A DNA stretch of 64,000 bases from NCBI RefSeq assembly GCF_000283155.1, contig NW_004454207.1, forward strand, positions 1,542,955 through 1,606,954, read 5' to 3'. This DNA comes from Ceratotherium simum simum (taxonomy: Eukaryota; Chordata; Mammalia; Perissodactyla; Rhinocerotidae). A program made the translations under genes and the position numbers. Each line of letters starts with the position of its first letter. The stretch's first letter is position 1. The notes below the pieces were generated by a model. It searched no databases and was not told where the DNA came from. It worked only from the letters and a program-made list of their open reading frames with translations. Shown here in pieces: positions 45,090 to 57,189 of this stretch.

Positions 45090-46028
45090 CTTAGAAATAA
45101 AGACATAGGAATTATCAACCAAGAAGTGAGCAGTGAAGTCATGCAGACTTCTCTATTCCCTATGGTCTTGAAGAAAACGATGTGAAAAGAAAGAGTCTGG
45201 AGACAAGAAAAAAATTGGATTTTGTTCCTTTTAAAATCAAACTTTATTTTTTCTTTTAATGACCATTTGTTGAGCACCTGTATGAGTTCCTCATAGTGGT
45301 TCTAAGATAGAAAATCTAGGGTCTTGCAAACAAAAATCATTTTAAAATGTCTCAGACCAGGTGGTTAAAGGGTTTGTCCATGTTTTGGAAGCTGCTTTGA
45401 ATATTACACTTGGAAAAGAAAGGAGAAGGCACTTTAGAGGGTCAATATATGTGACATGTACAAATTTCTGGATTTACTCTTTACTTTATAACAAGAGGTT
45501 GCATAGTTTTTGGAAAGGATGTATTGTTTTGAATCAGTGAATTGAGAGAACAGACCCACTAGAAGATTGCAAGAGAAAAATGCCTACCAGGAAGTTTCTT
45601 TCCTGCCTGTCACATCCCGAAGAGTTAAAGGAGCTTCCACATTCGGGCTGCTGGCTTAGCCTCGCTGGCTCCTACCTAGGCCAGTCCTAACTTAGTCTGG
45701 CATCATGTAGTTCAGGATGGCTCTTGCTGCCTCTTCACACAGAGGTTGTCAGTCCCTCTAGCATCTCCCCAAGTTATGTCCCAGCCATAGTTCCCCTTTG
45801 GGAGCCCTGTCTAAGGACCCTTCCATTTGGATGGGGCCTTGACAATCCTTTCAGTCCCTCTCTCTGGGCTCTGAAACATGAAAGGACATGTTCTCCACTC
45901 CTGCCCACAGTTTGGATCCCTGCCCACAAAGTGGACCCTAAGGTCCTTGTTCCCCATGGGACCTTGTAATTTGGACGATCAGCCATCCTTCTAGTCAGGC
46001 CTTCTTAGAGATAAGAAATATCTTTAAA
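45090..46028. other. Non-coding unique sequence
   Basis: Includes a GC-richer patch at 45600-45990 with 70-81-codon frames on both strands. No domain or known repeat seen. Confidence 0.5.
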
Positions 46029-46029
46029 T

Positions 46030-46455
46030 CTGTGGTCCTCAGACCACCTGCATCAGAGTCAAATATAGTGCTGGTAAAAAATGCAGGATCTGGGGGCCGG
46101 CCCGGTGGCACAAGCGGTTAAGTGCGCGCGCTCCGTTGCGGCAGCCTGGATTTGCCAGTTCGGATCTCAAGTGCACACCAACGCACCGCTTGTCAAGCCA
46201 TGCTGTGGCAGCGTCCCATATAAAGTAGAGGAAGATGGACGTGGATGTTAGCCCAGGGCCAGTCTTCTTCAGCAAAAAGAGGAGGATTGGCGGATGTTAG
46301 CTCAGGGCCTATCTTCCTCACCAAAAAAAAAAAAAATGCAGGGTCTTCAAATTGCTGAGGCTTACTTACTAACAGTGTGGCTTGGGGGTAAAAATACCTT
46401 TTAGCAAGTATTGTAGGTGATTCTTTGTTCATTACAGTCTGCAACCATTGCCTTA
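46030..46455 (+). mobile_element. MER5A-like DNA transposon, split by an ERE SINE
   Basis: Left part 'TGTGGTCCTCAGACCACCTGCATC...GGTAAAAATGCAGG' and right part 'TGCAGGGTCTTCAAATTGCTGAGG...GCAACCATTGCC' are a diverged MER5A interrupted by the SINE at 46092-46331. Again an older element split by a younger one. Confidence 0.65.
46092..46331 (+). mobile_element. ERE2-type SINE with TSD
   Basis: GGGGGCCGGCCCGGTGGCAC head, 'AAGCGGTTAAGTGCGCGCG', B-box-like CCAGTTCGGATCTC, 'AGCCATGCTGTGGCAGCGTCC', 'GATGTTAGCCCAGGGCCAGTC', 'GATGTTAGCTCAGGGCC', A-run. The target-site duplication AAAATGCAGG(A/G)TCT is present on both sides. Confidence 0.93.
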
Positions 46456-46892
46456 GATCAAGCATAGATTACTTGTTCCTGGGGTGCTCCCATCTCCCCA
46501 AAAGCTAAGATTTAGGCCTCAATCTGTTTCCCCACAGAGGCTATTCTGAGTTTGGCACGATTTAGTTGATATCTAAATTCAGACTGTTCACAAAGTGTTC
46601 ACTTTAAATAATGCATAAGGTATCTCTGTAAGTAAATGTTGACAAACCTTTGAACCACCTGGTGGTCATAGTAGGGAATGGCATGTTTTCCTGGGAGGAA
46701 ATGATAAGCAACTTTGTAAAACGGTGGGAATTTTAAATATTTCCTTGGTATCTTAAGGGATTGGCAATCACAGTCTTTCCTTTTCGTCTTTGTGCTCTGA
46801 GTTTTTCTTTATTTTAGCAGAGAATTTTGACATACAGCTGTGGAGTGTACTTTCACTTTCAAACAGGAATGATTTCAATTCGTTGATGTAGC

Positions 46893-47200
46893 CCGGCAAA
46901 CCCTTTCTATAAAGGGCCGGATAGTACATATTTTAGGTTTTGTGGGCCGTATGGTGTCTGCTGCAATTATCAACTCTGTCGTTGTGGGATATGTACACAA
47001 AGGGGTGTGGTGAGTTCCAATAAAGCTTTGTTTATGGACACTGAAATTGAATTTCATGTCATTCTCACATGTCATGAAATAGTATTCGTATTTTTTTCAC
47101 AGTTAAAAATACCACAACCATTCTTAGCTCAGAGGCCTTGCAAACACGGGCAGCAGGCAGGATATGGCCTTCAGGCCATAGTTTGCTGACTCCGGGTCTA
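46893..47200. mobile_element. hAT-type MER DNA transposon (family not resolved)
   Basis: 'AACCCTTTCTATAAAGGGCCGG', 'ATTTTAGGTTTTGTGGGCCG', 'TTCCAATAAAGCTTTGTTTATGG' and 'GGATATGGCCTTCAGGCCATAG' with 'TTTGCTGACTCCGG' follow a common mammalian non-autonomous hAT element. I cannot safely name the subfamily. No transposase. Confidence 0.7.
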
Positions 47201-47379
47201 GCCCACAAACTGCCCTATTGATTACCTCCCTTCAAGATGATTGTGAAGGCTACCTACTGCATATTTGCACTGGGGTTCTTTTGTTTGTGTCTCCACATAT
47301 TAAAGAAATGTGGGGCTGTGAGATTAACGTTCCATCTGGTCTAGAAACTTTGAACCCTGTAGAGCCCTGACAACGACAA

Positions 47380-47820
47380 CCATGAAAAGCAAATAATAGG
47401 CTGAGTAAAGGATCCATATAGCTCATTTCTTCTAAAGATGAGCTCACAGACAAAATTTACAAAGCACGTGAGGAAATAAAATGCCATGAGAAATAACAAA
47501 GATAGACAGATAGGAGACGAATCTGATTTCATCATTAAATTAAAGGATTCAGAAAATGAGTTGAAGAGTAGGGTAGACACGGCTGAATAAAGAACTGTGA
47601 ATTAGAAAAGAGATCTACAGAGAAGACCAAATCATAGTGCAGAGAGTTAAAGATATGCAAATCGCTAAATAGGAGCTAAGAAACCAGACAGATGAAATGG
47701 TGAGCTCCTACATATAATTAAAAGGAGTTACAGCTGGAAAGATGGAAAGAAGGAGAGAGAAGCAATAATTGAAGGGATAAATGCTGAGATATTTCCGGGA
47801 AATATTCTTGCAGGCATGTA
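47380..47820 (+). repeat. L1M 5' UTR/ORF1 fragment (sense)
   Basis: Purine-rich. 'GAAATGGTGAGCTCC', 'AGGAGTTACAGCTGGAAAGATGG', 'GAAGCAATAATTGAAGGGATAA', 'GCTGAGATATTTCCGGGAAATAT' resemble the 5' part of old L1s. No intact ORF. Confidence 0.5.
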
Positions 47821-47839
47821 TAAATTTTAGCATACTGAG

Positions 47840-48015
47840 GGGCTTGAAAATGTGGACTTTGGAACCAAACAGATTTTGGGTTGATTGTGGTACCATAATT
47901 TGCAATCTGAGATCTTAAGCAAACAGCTTAAGCCTTGACTTTCTCATCTGTCAATCTACTTTCCACAGGAACATTGTGATAACTAATGTAGGGGAGACTT
48001 ACCACAGGGGCCAGC
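47840..48015 (+). repeat. MIR SINE (sense), diverged
   Basis: 'TGGACTTTGGAACCAAACAGATTTTGGG', 'TGACTTTCTCATCTGTCAAT', 'AACATTGTGATAACTAATG' keep MIR order but are well decayed. Confidence 0.5.
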
Positions 48016-49240
48016 TCTCGTTAGCCATTATGATTACTGTAACTGGGAAGCACATAAAAGATCTCAGCTAAAGGGTGGAATTGATTTTGGAACTAAGGTG
48101 GACCTTGGATTTCCTCACTTCAATTCTTGAAGTGTTGTTCTTCTCTCCCACAATGTTCCTGCATAAATCATTTTTATTTGTCTTAATTTCTCTCTTTCTT
48201 TTGGGGGAGAGTGTTTTGTTTTCTTTTTACTTTCCCTGTCATCTCACACTGAGTCCCTATCATGGCCAAATTCCCTGGTGAGAACTGTCACAGTATCATT
48301 ATTGAGGTATTCCATTTGGATCCCCCAGTGCCACTTGCACATCTGGTGGTTCATTTGTACACAGAGGTCTTTTTATTTGTTATCCTCTTGTCTTGAAGTT
48401 AGAGCCCCCTGGGACCTTTAAGAAATGAGAAGTCCATGTCACTTAGGCATCCCTGGGACAGAAATAAAAAATAAATAGATTTCATTGAACACTAAGTAGT
48501 TTCTGACTCTTAAGTGACTTTCCTATTTTATTTATTTTCTTTTTATGGAGCTTGAGGTAATACTACTCTATCTTGTTCTCATAGATTTCATCAGGAAAGG
48601 ATGCTTGACTCACAGGGAGGAACTGGCTGCCCTCGCCTTGCCATTGTCCCTGGATTAGCACCTCTACTTTGATTCTTTATGTCCACCCCTACCCCACCCC
48701 CAATGTCTTCTATAAATCGAGATTATTCTTTTGCAAAAAAAAAAAAAATCAGCTAAAGCTTTGCAGAATAATTAGGAAAACATTCGTGCCATAATATCCC
48801 AATTTTAGCTGCTAATGGGGACATCAGTTTGGGTAAAATTGAAACCAGTAAAAATCTTTGTTCATTATTGAGAATCAAACTAACAATTAACGGCTTTGGT
48901 ACACTTGGACCACAATTCTCCTTGGCTTCACTGCTTTGGTACTTCACCTCATACAGAGTTAAAACTGGAGAATACCTGAAAATCATACCATCTTTGTACC
49001 TTGCTTTGCAAATCAACCAAGTAGAAGCCCAGAGAGATAAACTGAGCAGCGCCTCCCACATCCTCCTCTCTGCACTTCTCCTGCTTTTCCTCTGTTCCTG
49101 TCTTCTTGGAAGACAGCATATTTAGTTTCATTAGTCAAGGGTATGATTTGGGATGACAAAATATTGATTTAGTCTCGCCGTCCCCCTTTGACAGCTGTGG
49201 ACTTTGGGATCCACTGAAATGAGGTGGATTACAATAGCAA
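48016..49240. other. Non-coding unique sequence
   Basis: No repeat family recognised. A T-rich frame at 48075-48281 is low-complexity. The two ~100-codon antiparallel frames near 48753-49125 overlap each other and have no motif. Confidence 0.5.
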
Positions 49241-49242
49241 GT

Positions 49243-49695
49243 GCATTCACTTCCTACGGCTGGTGTAAAATATTACCAGAAACTCAGTGGCTTAAAACAA
49301 CACAAATTTATTATCTTACAATTGTGGACGTTGGAAATCCAAAATGAGTCAGCAGGACTCTCTTCCTTCTGGCAGCTCTAGGGAATAATTTGTTTCTTTG
49401 CCTTTTCCATGTTCTAGAGGCCACTTGAGCTCCTTGGTTCATCGCCCTGGCTTACTCTGATTGGCTCCCCTCCTCACATCTCCTTCTCTGCCTCTGACCC
49501 TCCTGCCTCCATCTTAGAAAAACCCTTGTGATACCATTGGGCCCACCCAGATAATCCAAAATAATCTCCCCATCTCAAGAGCCTAAACTTAATCATACCT
49601 GCCACGTATGATTTGTCATGCAGGGTACCATATTGAAAGGTTCTGAGGATTAGGATGTAGACATCTTTGGGGGGGCATTATTCTACCTAGCACAG
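49243..49695 (-). mobile_element. MLT1C/D-type LTR (ERVL-MaLR), antisense
   Basis: 'TGGCTTAAAACAACACAAATTTATTATC', 'TTTGCCTTTTCCATGTTCTAGAGG', 'CCTTGTGATACCATTGGGCCCACC', 'AATCTCCCCATCTCAAGAGCC', 'GATTAGGATGTAGACATCTTTGG', 'ATTATTCTACCTAGCACA' in reverse LTR order, edge to edge. Confidence 0.85.
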
Positions 49696-49699
49696 AAGT

Positions 49700-52315
49700 A
49701 TTGGCTATTCTTGTTACTGGTGACATGTCTTCCATTAATGTCTTGGTGTATAAGTAAAACATTTTATTGCCATCTAAGTTGTTCAAGTGTACGTCTTCTC
49801 ACCACCATTATTGTTGTAGTTTCCTTAAGGATAGAGACTCTTCCTTAGGTGCCTTTTGTCCCCTCCAAGGTCAGAACTTCACACATGGTAGTTTCTTGGT
49901 AATATTGATGCACCCAATTTGATTTTGTATAAGAGTACACTACATTAGAGGATTATCCAGGTGTAGGTCCCAGATATTATCCTCTATAGAACATATGCAT
50001 CAACTTCAAAAAAATGTATATGGGTTAGTGCTAACAGCATATTTACAAAATGACTATTGTAGGTAAAGAACAAGGCATAAAATAAATATTTAATCTTCCT
50101 TATTAAGCTGCTTTAAATCTGTAATTCGCCTTTCTTCATTCTCGTGTGTTTTCTCTATTCTTCTACATTTCCTTTGACTGATTGGCTCTAAGTTATGAGT
50201 CAATCCCTCACATGGGGAAAGTTAGTTGTTGTCTTCACACACTGAAACTTATGTTTTATGATCATGATGATGTATGACCAAAATGTAATATGACAGTGAA
50301 CATATGCAAACTGAAAAGATTCTATTTGTGGAGTTTCCACATTATCAACGTTACTCATTACCCCCTTAAATAGTCTGAAGTAAATGGAAAAAATGGAGTC
50401 TTAGAGGTGATCAAAAATGGCTCCAAAGCTTGTACATATGCAAAATGGATTTCTGAACAGACCACTGGTATTTGGAGAGCCATGAGGAACTGTCTTTCTA
50501 CTTAGGACATCTTAATATCTTACCTCTACTATTTTGATAAAATTACATGCAGCATTTTGCAAGACAGACTAGCACTGAGATAGATTCTTGACTGCTCAGT
50601 GTTAAGGGTTGGTAGAAACTCACACTGACCATCTATCTCCTTTGAGAACCACTTTTTGTGTATCAAATATATGTAAGATGTCCTCCCCTTTGTGTATGGA
50701 GGTGCCTTTACTGACCCCTGACACCAAGGGGTTGGTTGAGGATAAGTAGTGGTACTGATTCACCATTGTCTTCTTGCTCCTTCCCATTTGTAAACAAAGA
50801 TACGGATTTCTCAGTGATGAGCTGGGATCCACAGGTAAGGAATAAAGGGAAGTGTACCTGACCCTACCTGATATCAAATATGGACCTTTAAATTCACTAA
50901 CACCCTAACAAATTGTAAAATAGAATATGAACAAAGGGATGAAAATAATGCTCAGGTTCATCTGTTAAGGTATATAGTGTGTATGTGTGTGTGTTCACAA
51001 TGTTTATGAATAACCCAACCAAGAATGATGACAATGGTGCTGAAACTCAAGACAAGACCATCTGTGTGAATATCTATGCATATGAAAGGGCTTAGTTGTA
51101 GATTTCTTTTCAAGTTGCTTCAAGGGTCCTCAGCTCTGGCATGACATTATTCAAAATAGTTCACCACTTTCCTGATGAACCCTTTCATTTTAGGATATCA
51201 GACAAGGTTCCTGGGCTGTAAGTTACAATCTCCTAAGTGGAATTAGTCAGAGGTCAGTAAGCGCCATTTTGATAGTCAAGGACCAATCACAGGTATGTTT
51301 TACTTTCCATTGATTTAAATTAGAGGGGATTTTGAATGATTCAGGGCCCTGCCTTCTTACAAATGAGTCTGAATTTACAGGAAAATGCAGATTAAGGCAG
51401 CTTTTTCTGCTCTTTATTCCCAGCCAGCCTTCTTTTCTCCCACTTCTCTTCAACTCCCTAGCTGTGTTCCATTCTGGTTCATCTTCTATGTTAAATAGAG
51501 TTAGCTGAGTAAGTTGCTTAAGGAGGAACCTTGAACAGAATGTGTCACAGTCGGCGGCTAAACTTCTGAAGAAGGTGGCTATGATTATGAAATTACAAGA
51601 GGTAGGGTGGACAACAGGGCCTGAGGTCCTCTCCAGAACCCCTGAAACCATACTATGTACACCATATGGTGGCTGCCTTCTCCACTAGTCCTAGAATGCA
51701 GTTATTGAAAGCTGGACTGTTTTATTTTTAATGTACTTCTAGGAAAATCCAGTTAGAAGAATTACTTTCTTCTCTGACATATTTCAGAAAGTAAAGGAAA
51801 ATAAGCAATTTCATACATTTTTTAAAGTTTTGGAATTATTTCTTTTTTCCAGCTACTTCCCTCATTCTCTCATTGGACCTTCTTTTTTCTCTAAAAGAAA
51901 ATGACTGTAAGACTGACTAGCTGGCATATACAGACTCAAACATCTGGGTGCCAGACTGGAACAGATGTTTTTTATGGATTCTATACTGTAGCAAACTCCA
52001 GACCAATTCTTTTGAAGTGAATTGAGCAGAAGACCTACAAGGAGAGGGGGTTGAGGGGGACACAAAAGTTCAAAGCAGAGGTTAAGTGTCTTTGTCCTCT
52101 GTTCTTGCCTGTTCTCTCTTTCTCCTCAAATTTATGTTGTTCTTCTGCCTCTCCTCCTTGCTCCTGTTTCTAGTTTTAGATCACCACATTATAGTTTAGT
52201 AATAATGAATATTTATTCCACAAATGATACTTATTTTTTCAGACAAATGCTTTGTATAGAACACTCTTATCTTATGAATTTTTCCCTCCTGTGCACACTG
52301 AAGGGTACAGAGGTT
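49700..52315. other. Non-coding unique sequence
   Basis: About 2.6 kb without a firmly recognised repeat. A 134-codon minus-strand frame (51247-51651) has no motif. A short GT-rich run lies at 50975-50995. Confidence 0.45.
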
Positions 52316-52320
52316 TAGAA

Positions 52321-52540
52321 CAGGGTTTCTCAACCTTGGCACTGCTGACATTTGGGGCTGCAAAACTCTGTTAGGGGGCTGTCCTGTGCACTGTAGGACG
52401 TTTAGCAGCATCCTAGGCCTTTTCTCATTAGATGCCAGTCACTCCTCCCCACAAGATGTGGCAACCAAAAGTGTCTCCAGATATCACCAAATGTCCCCTG
52501 GGGTGCAAAATTTTCCCCAGTTGAGAACCACTGATTTAAA
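52321..52540 (-). mobile_element. MER20 hAT-Charlie DNA transposon (antisense)
   Basis: Complete by eye. 'CAGGGTTTCTCAACCTTGGCAC', 'GACATTTGGGGCTGCAAAAC', 'CTGTAGGACGTTTAGCAGCATCC', 'AAAAGTGTCTCCAGATATCACC', 'CCCCAGTTGAGAACCACTG'. Both terminal inverted repeats are visible. Confidence 0.92.
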
Positions 52541-53360
52541 GGAATACGTATTTCTTATTTCCCCAGGTTACAATAAATACAATTAATTAAAAATATAAAT
52601 TTTCTACTAAAAGACTTATGCTGCAGCTGGATATTTTTATTCTTAAATAGAACTGGTTTCCTATCATTTCAAGTGTCCTTAACAGTCTTTCTTGTCTAAC
52701 TAATATATAGCCCTTATAATATTAAGAGATTGTCATATACAGTTCGTGTCACCAGCAAGTTAGACGGTCCCGTGTGGTAGAGCCACAGCCCTAATCACTA
52801 TTTCTCCTGTGTGCTCATGCTTGCACACCAACCTATGTCATAGTCAAAATGACAACATCTGGACTTCCTCCTCTGTGTTTTGAATGTAACTTCTTCTTCT
52901 ATCTATTTTCATTCTGTCTCGTTCTAAACTTTTGTTTTGTTCTCTAGCCAGTTTCTCCTTTTCCCAGGGTTCCATCAAGAATCCCCGCTGTCTTGGGTTT
53001 AAGCAGCCCATTAGATGGAACAGTATCAAAGGCTTCTGAAAATTGCGATTATCCATGTTGCATGCATTGCTGTTTTCCAATGTGTCTGTAAGCTGCTCCA
53101 AAGTATACAAAAGAGCCAGTGAAGTTAGATAGATAACATTTTTCTACGTAAAACCTCCTCACTCTGTCTTCTTGAGGCCAAAACATCCATCTGAAAGGGA
53201 GAAAGATGCTTGCCGAATATGTTTTGAATGTAGTCCAAGTATTTGGGTGCTTGGTATCATGTTGACAGCCATCTGGAAGGCTGATAAAATTTTTGTTCTA
53301 GATACTTTGGTGGTATGTAGCCAGAGCTTCTGAGTCTTCTTGGAATACTAGTGGCTGTAG
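52541..53360. other. Non-coding unique sequence
   Basis: An 88-codon minus-strand frame (52844-53110) is rich in lysine, arginine and glutamate, but I see no domain. No repeat recognised. Confidence 0.45.
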
Positions 53361-53367
53361 CTGGTTC

Positions 53368-53585
53368 AGAGTTAACTAACATTTATTAAGCCCTTACCAT
53401 ATATCGCACATACAATAACTATTTGATCCTGATGAGCATCCCATAAGGCATGTGTTTTTGTTCTTATTTTACAAATATGAGAAATGAGTCTCAAAGATTG
53501 AGCTCACAAAATAAGTGGCAGACTCAAATTTGAACTTGGGTGTTCTGACTTCTACTCCAGTCTCTCTCCTCTACAACACAGAGGA
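53368..53585 (-). repeat. MIR SINE (antisense)
   Basis: 'AACTAACATTTATTAAGCCC', 'TTGATCCTGATGAGCATCCC', 'TTATTTTACAAATATGAGAAATGAG', 'AAGTGGCAGACTCAAATTTGAAC' and 'TGTTCTGACTTCTACTCCAG' match antisense MIR. Confidence 0.8.
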
Positions 53586-53642
53586 AGAGCACAGAGTCCT
53601 GTGCCCAACATATGAGTTGTAATTCTCATTTACTCTCCGTCG

Positions 53643-53817
53643 CCACTACTCAAAATGTGACCCTTGGACTGACAATGTCAGCAACATCTATGAGCTTGTT
53701 AGAAATGCAGAATCAGGGGGTCCACCGCAGATCTACCTACTGAATCAGAATCTGCATTTCAACAAGATCCCCAGCTGATTTCTATGTACATTAAATTTTG
53801 AGAAGTACTGCTCTTCA
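53643..53817 (+). mobile_element. MER5A-like hAT-Charlie DNA transposon (sense)
   Basis: 'CTACTCAAAATGTGACCCTTGG', 'GAGCTTGTTAGAAATGCAGAATC', 'GATCTACCTACTGAATCAG', 'AATCTGCATTTCAACAAGATCC', 'TTTTGAGAAGTACTG' follow MER5A. Confidence 0.85.
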
Positions 53818-55025
53818 CCTCTATGAATATGGAAAGACAATCACCTGGTTGGTCACTATGCTGTGTCCCTTTGCAACACCAGGTTGACCAGCTACTCAGC
53901 CTCTTCCTATTACCCTTGCCTACCTTCCTCCACTGTGGTACTCTTACATCCTCCTGGACATGGCATTCTGCTTCACATTCTAGGCCAGAAAAGACCAAGA
54001 GCTTTCAACTCCTTTGCCAACACCAGTGAATCTGCAGTGGTTTCCTAGAGCTTTGCGTTGAGCAGGATTCTGAGGCTCTATCTGGCTTAGGCTGGCAAGA
54101 GTCTGATGTTTACCATGGGTGTGGGAAGTGGAAGAGGAGAGCATGCATGGATTTGCCATTCTTGTTCCAGACATTCCTTTCCCTCTTCTCACTATCAATA
54201 CTTATGCATTTATTACCTCAGCGCCTCAACACAGTTCTAAGCAACTGCATAGAAAATATGATGAGCCAATTTTAGCTAAAAATTGATCAGTGATAAATTA
54301 TTTATAATTCTCAAGTAACTATGTGCACTTTGATAGGGCCCTTTAATTTTTTATATAAAATTTTTTATATAAAAGCATAATTAATGGCAGGATTGGGACT
54401 TATTGGGCTTTTCATCATCTTTCAATTCAATAACCTTAGGATCACAAGAAGCGCCTCAGCCTCCCCATCTTCTTGTAAATGGGCAGCATTAGTGAGGAAG
54501 GGTACCTTGTGAGAGAATGTAAAGGACCAGTTCACATCCATTAATGCCAACAAGGAGAAAGAAACAGGACCTGTTTAATGGGAACAGAATGAAAGGTTGT
54601 GTGGGACAACCAACCAAGCTACAGAGACTGACCCCACCAAGAGCAGTTCAGAGACTCAGGCCCAGCCGCGAATAACACTAGCAAGTCACAGGAGACTGAA
54701 TGACCATAATTACAGGTCACATTCGCATAGACTGCTACCATGCCCAAAATACTTTCTCATTTTCTCTGATTGATCCTCTGAGTTCTTTTGCTAAACCTTA
54801 CTTTGTAATCAATACTTTTTTAGACTTTCTATAAGTGTTTTACTAGGGCTAGAGTCAGGATAACTGAATGTGATGCTTTTAAGCTACATTTTCATGAAAG
54901 GAACAAAAAGATTCATTGAGAACCCTGATTCTACTCTAGGAAGTGAATGAACAAATAGTATGCAAATAGTAATAGACACAGGGGCCACAATGATTATAAA
55001 AGCCCAAGTAGTGTTTATACACCCC
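53818..55025. other. Non-coding sequence
   Basis: A ~14-bp AT-rich unit (AATTTTTTATATAA-like) is tandemly doubled at about 54347-54374. Otherwise no repeat or gene recognised. Confidence 0.5.
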
Positions 55026-55028
55026 TTC

Positions 55029-55581
55029 TGTATTAGTCAGGGTTCTCCAGAGAAACAGAACCAATAGGGGAGACATATTTTATAAATTTATGTAATATAT
55101 AAAAGATATATCTCATATACAATAAATCTCATTCTAGATAGATAGATTAGATCCATGAGATTTATTACAAGGGTTATGTGATTATGGAGACTGAGAAGAC
55201 CCATGATCTTCCATCTGCAAGCTGGAGACCCAGGAAATCTAGTGGTATAAATTCCAGTCTGAGTCCAAAGGCCTGGGAAGCAAGAGTACTTATGGTGTAA
55301 GTCCCAGTCCAAGGGCAGGAAAAGACTGATACCACAGCTCAAGCAATCAGGTGGGAAGAGAATATTCAACCTTCCTTCACCTTTTTGTTCTATTCAGACC
55401 CTCAACTGATTGGATGATGCACACCCATATTCGGGAGGGCAACCTGCTTTACTCAGTCCACCAATTCAAATACTACTCTCTTCCAGAAGCACCCTCAAAG
55501 ACACACCCAGAAATAATGTTTAACCAGGTACATGGGTATCCTGTGTCACAGTCAAGTTGTCACATAAAATTAACCATCACA
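55029..55581 (-). mobile_element. MLT2-type LTR (ERVL), antisense
   Basis: TGTATTAGTCAGGGTTCTCC and CAGAGAAACAGAACCAATAG at the left edge, 'ATGAGATTTATTACAAGGGTTA', repeated 'AGTCCAAAGGCCTGGGA' and 'AGTCCAAGGGCAGGAAAAGAC' units, 'CTCAACTGATTGGATGATGCAC', 'AGACACACCCAGAAATAATG', and 'AATTAACCATCACA' at the right. Full-length solo LTR; the internal region is not adjacent. Non-coding. Confidence 0.88.
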
Positions 55582-55589
55582 AGCCCACT

Positions 55590-55890
55590 CCTTGTAACCT
55601 TGACGCTCACATGCGTCTCCTTAAACCATACTTAATCTCCAAATATAATAATGTCATAATTCCACCTAATGTGATACGTCTATCCTGTGTACAACCAAAA
55701 ACGTACTAACCCCTCCCCGCAAAGAGGAGGTAAAGTCCTTGAGTGATCTTTACTCTTCTCCTTGATATCCCATAACTTAAATACTATGATGTAAAACTAA
55801 CAATATTTAAATACTATGATGTAGAGTCAATATATCATATATGTCATATGAAAATGGAATGAGAGAGAAAAGAAAACAAAGATATTTGTT

Positions 55891-55930
<40 letters not shown>

Positions 55931-56820
55931 GTGGGCATGCACAACTACAAGGAACTGTGCTAGGACCAGAGGAACAAAGATGAATAACAGGAACAAAAAT
56001 TTCTTCTCTCTGGAAATTCATGATCTACTGTGATTCTGCTCCAGATTCTTCTTTCCTCATCTTAATATCTAATGTTTCTCTTTCCCTTGCTAATCCACAT
56101 CCAGGCTGATCATGCAGGTCCGTGTAAATACATTTGCTTCCTTTTATCTGGTTGATTTATGAATATTCTCAGTTCTCAGTTTTTTGGTCTTTAGTTCATT
56201 AACATTCAGCTTTTGAAATACAGACGTTTTCTTTGCAGATTTATTTTTAATTACATGATGACTACATTTTCATTTATAAGATGGTCGACAATATGGCTCC
56301 ATTCAGTCACCTTTGATATTCCTGCCACCTGTGCCCAGAGTCTGAGGCTCTTCCACAGAGGTGATGACTGTCCTCAGTCGTTCTGGACTCTTCAACATCC
56401 TTTAGCAAGGTCTGTTCTTATTTGCATATCACCAAACACTAAAATACACCTGGCTTAGCTAATGTTGTCTGTCAATGCCTTCTACAAAATGTTTTCCCTG
56501 ACTCTGATTAGAGAATGACAGAACTCTCTGGCTTGAAAGAGCAGGGGATTGGGGGGTAAAGGGAGATATCTTCAAAACTAAGTGTTGCCTGAAGGTTCAT
56601 TTCTATAGCCTTTAAAGAGTTTTCATTTACACCTCTGCAGATTCCCCTGAGCAGCTAAAGGCTGGAGGTACAAGCTGACCCTGGTTGCAGAGTTCTGCCT
56701 TGCTGGAGTCTGGCTGTCTGACCATATTGTCACAGCCGCACTATTTTAGTGCGGCTTTGGAAGGGAGATATTCAGATGGCATGGTGCTGAGCTACACCAG
56801 GTGCCCAGTTTCAGGAGTTG
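55590..56820. other. Non-coding sequence with a duplicated 17-mer
   Basis: TTAAATACTATGATGTA occurs at 55777-55793 and 55807-55823. A GT microsatellite follows at 55893-55926. The rest is unique, with no gene seen. Confidence 0.5.
55893..55926. repeat. (GT)n microsatellite
   Basis: About 17 uninterrupted GT units, the cleanest dinucleotide array in the window. Confidence 0.97.
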
Positions 56821-56825
56821 GGTGA

Positions 56826-57188
56826 TGTCAGTCTGTTCAGGCTGTTATAACAAGATAACCACAGACAGGGGGGTTTATAAACGACAGAAATTTATTTCTC
56901 ACAGTTCTGGGAGCTGGAAGTCCAAGATCAGGGTGCCAGCATGGTCAGGTTCTGTTGAGAGCCCTCTTTTTGGTTGCAGACTGCCGACTTCTCCCTCTGT
57001 CATCTCATGGTGGAAGGGGTGAGGGAGCTCTCTGGAGTGTCTTTTATAAGGGCACTAATCCCATTCATGAAGGCTCTGCCCTCATGACCTAATCACCCCC
57101 AAAGGCCCCACCTCCTAATACCACCACCTTGGGCCTTAGGTTTTCAACATGTGAATTTTGGGAGGACACAAACATTCAGACAATAGCA
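56826..57188 (-). mobile_element. MLT1A-type LTR (ERVL-MaLR), antisense
   Basis: TGTCAGTCTGTTCAGGCTGT start, 'CGACAGAAATTTATTTCTCAC', 'AAGTCCAAGATCAGGGTGCC', 'CTTTTATAAGGGCACTAATCCC', 'CATGACCTAATCACCCCC', 'CACAAACATTCAGACAATAGCA' end. Full-length solo LTR. Confidence 0.92.
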
Positions 57189-57189
57189 G

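Noticed and set aside
51247..51651. 134-codon minus-strand ORF
   Set aside because: No domain, no splice or promoter context, and the length is compatible with chance in 64 kb.
55029..55581. LTR that might belong to an intact endogenous retrovirus
   Set aside because: It is a solo MLT2-type LTR; no gag, pol or env sequence is adjacent.
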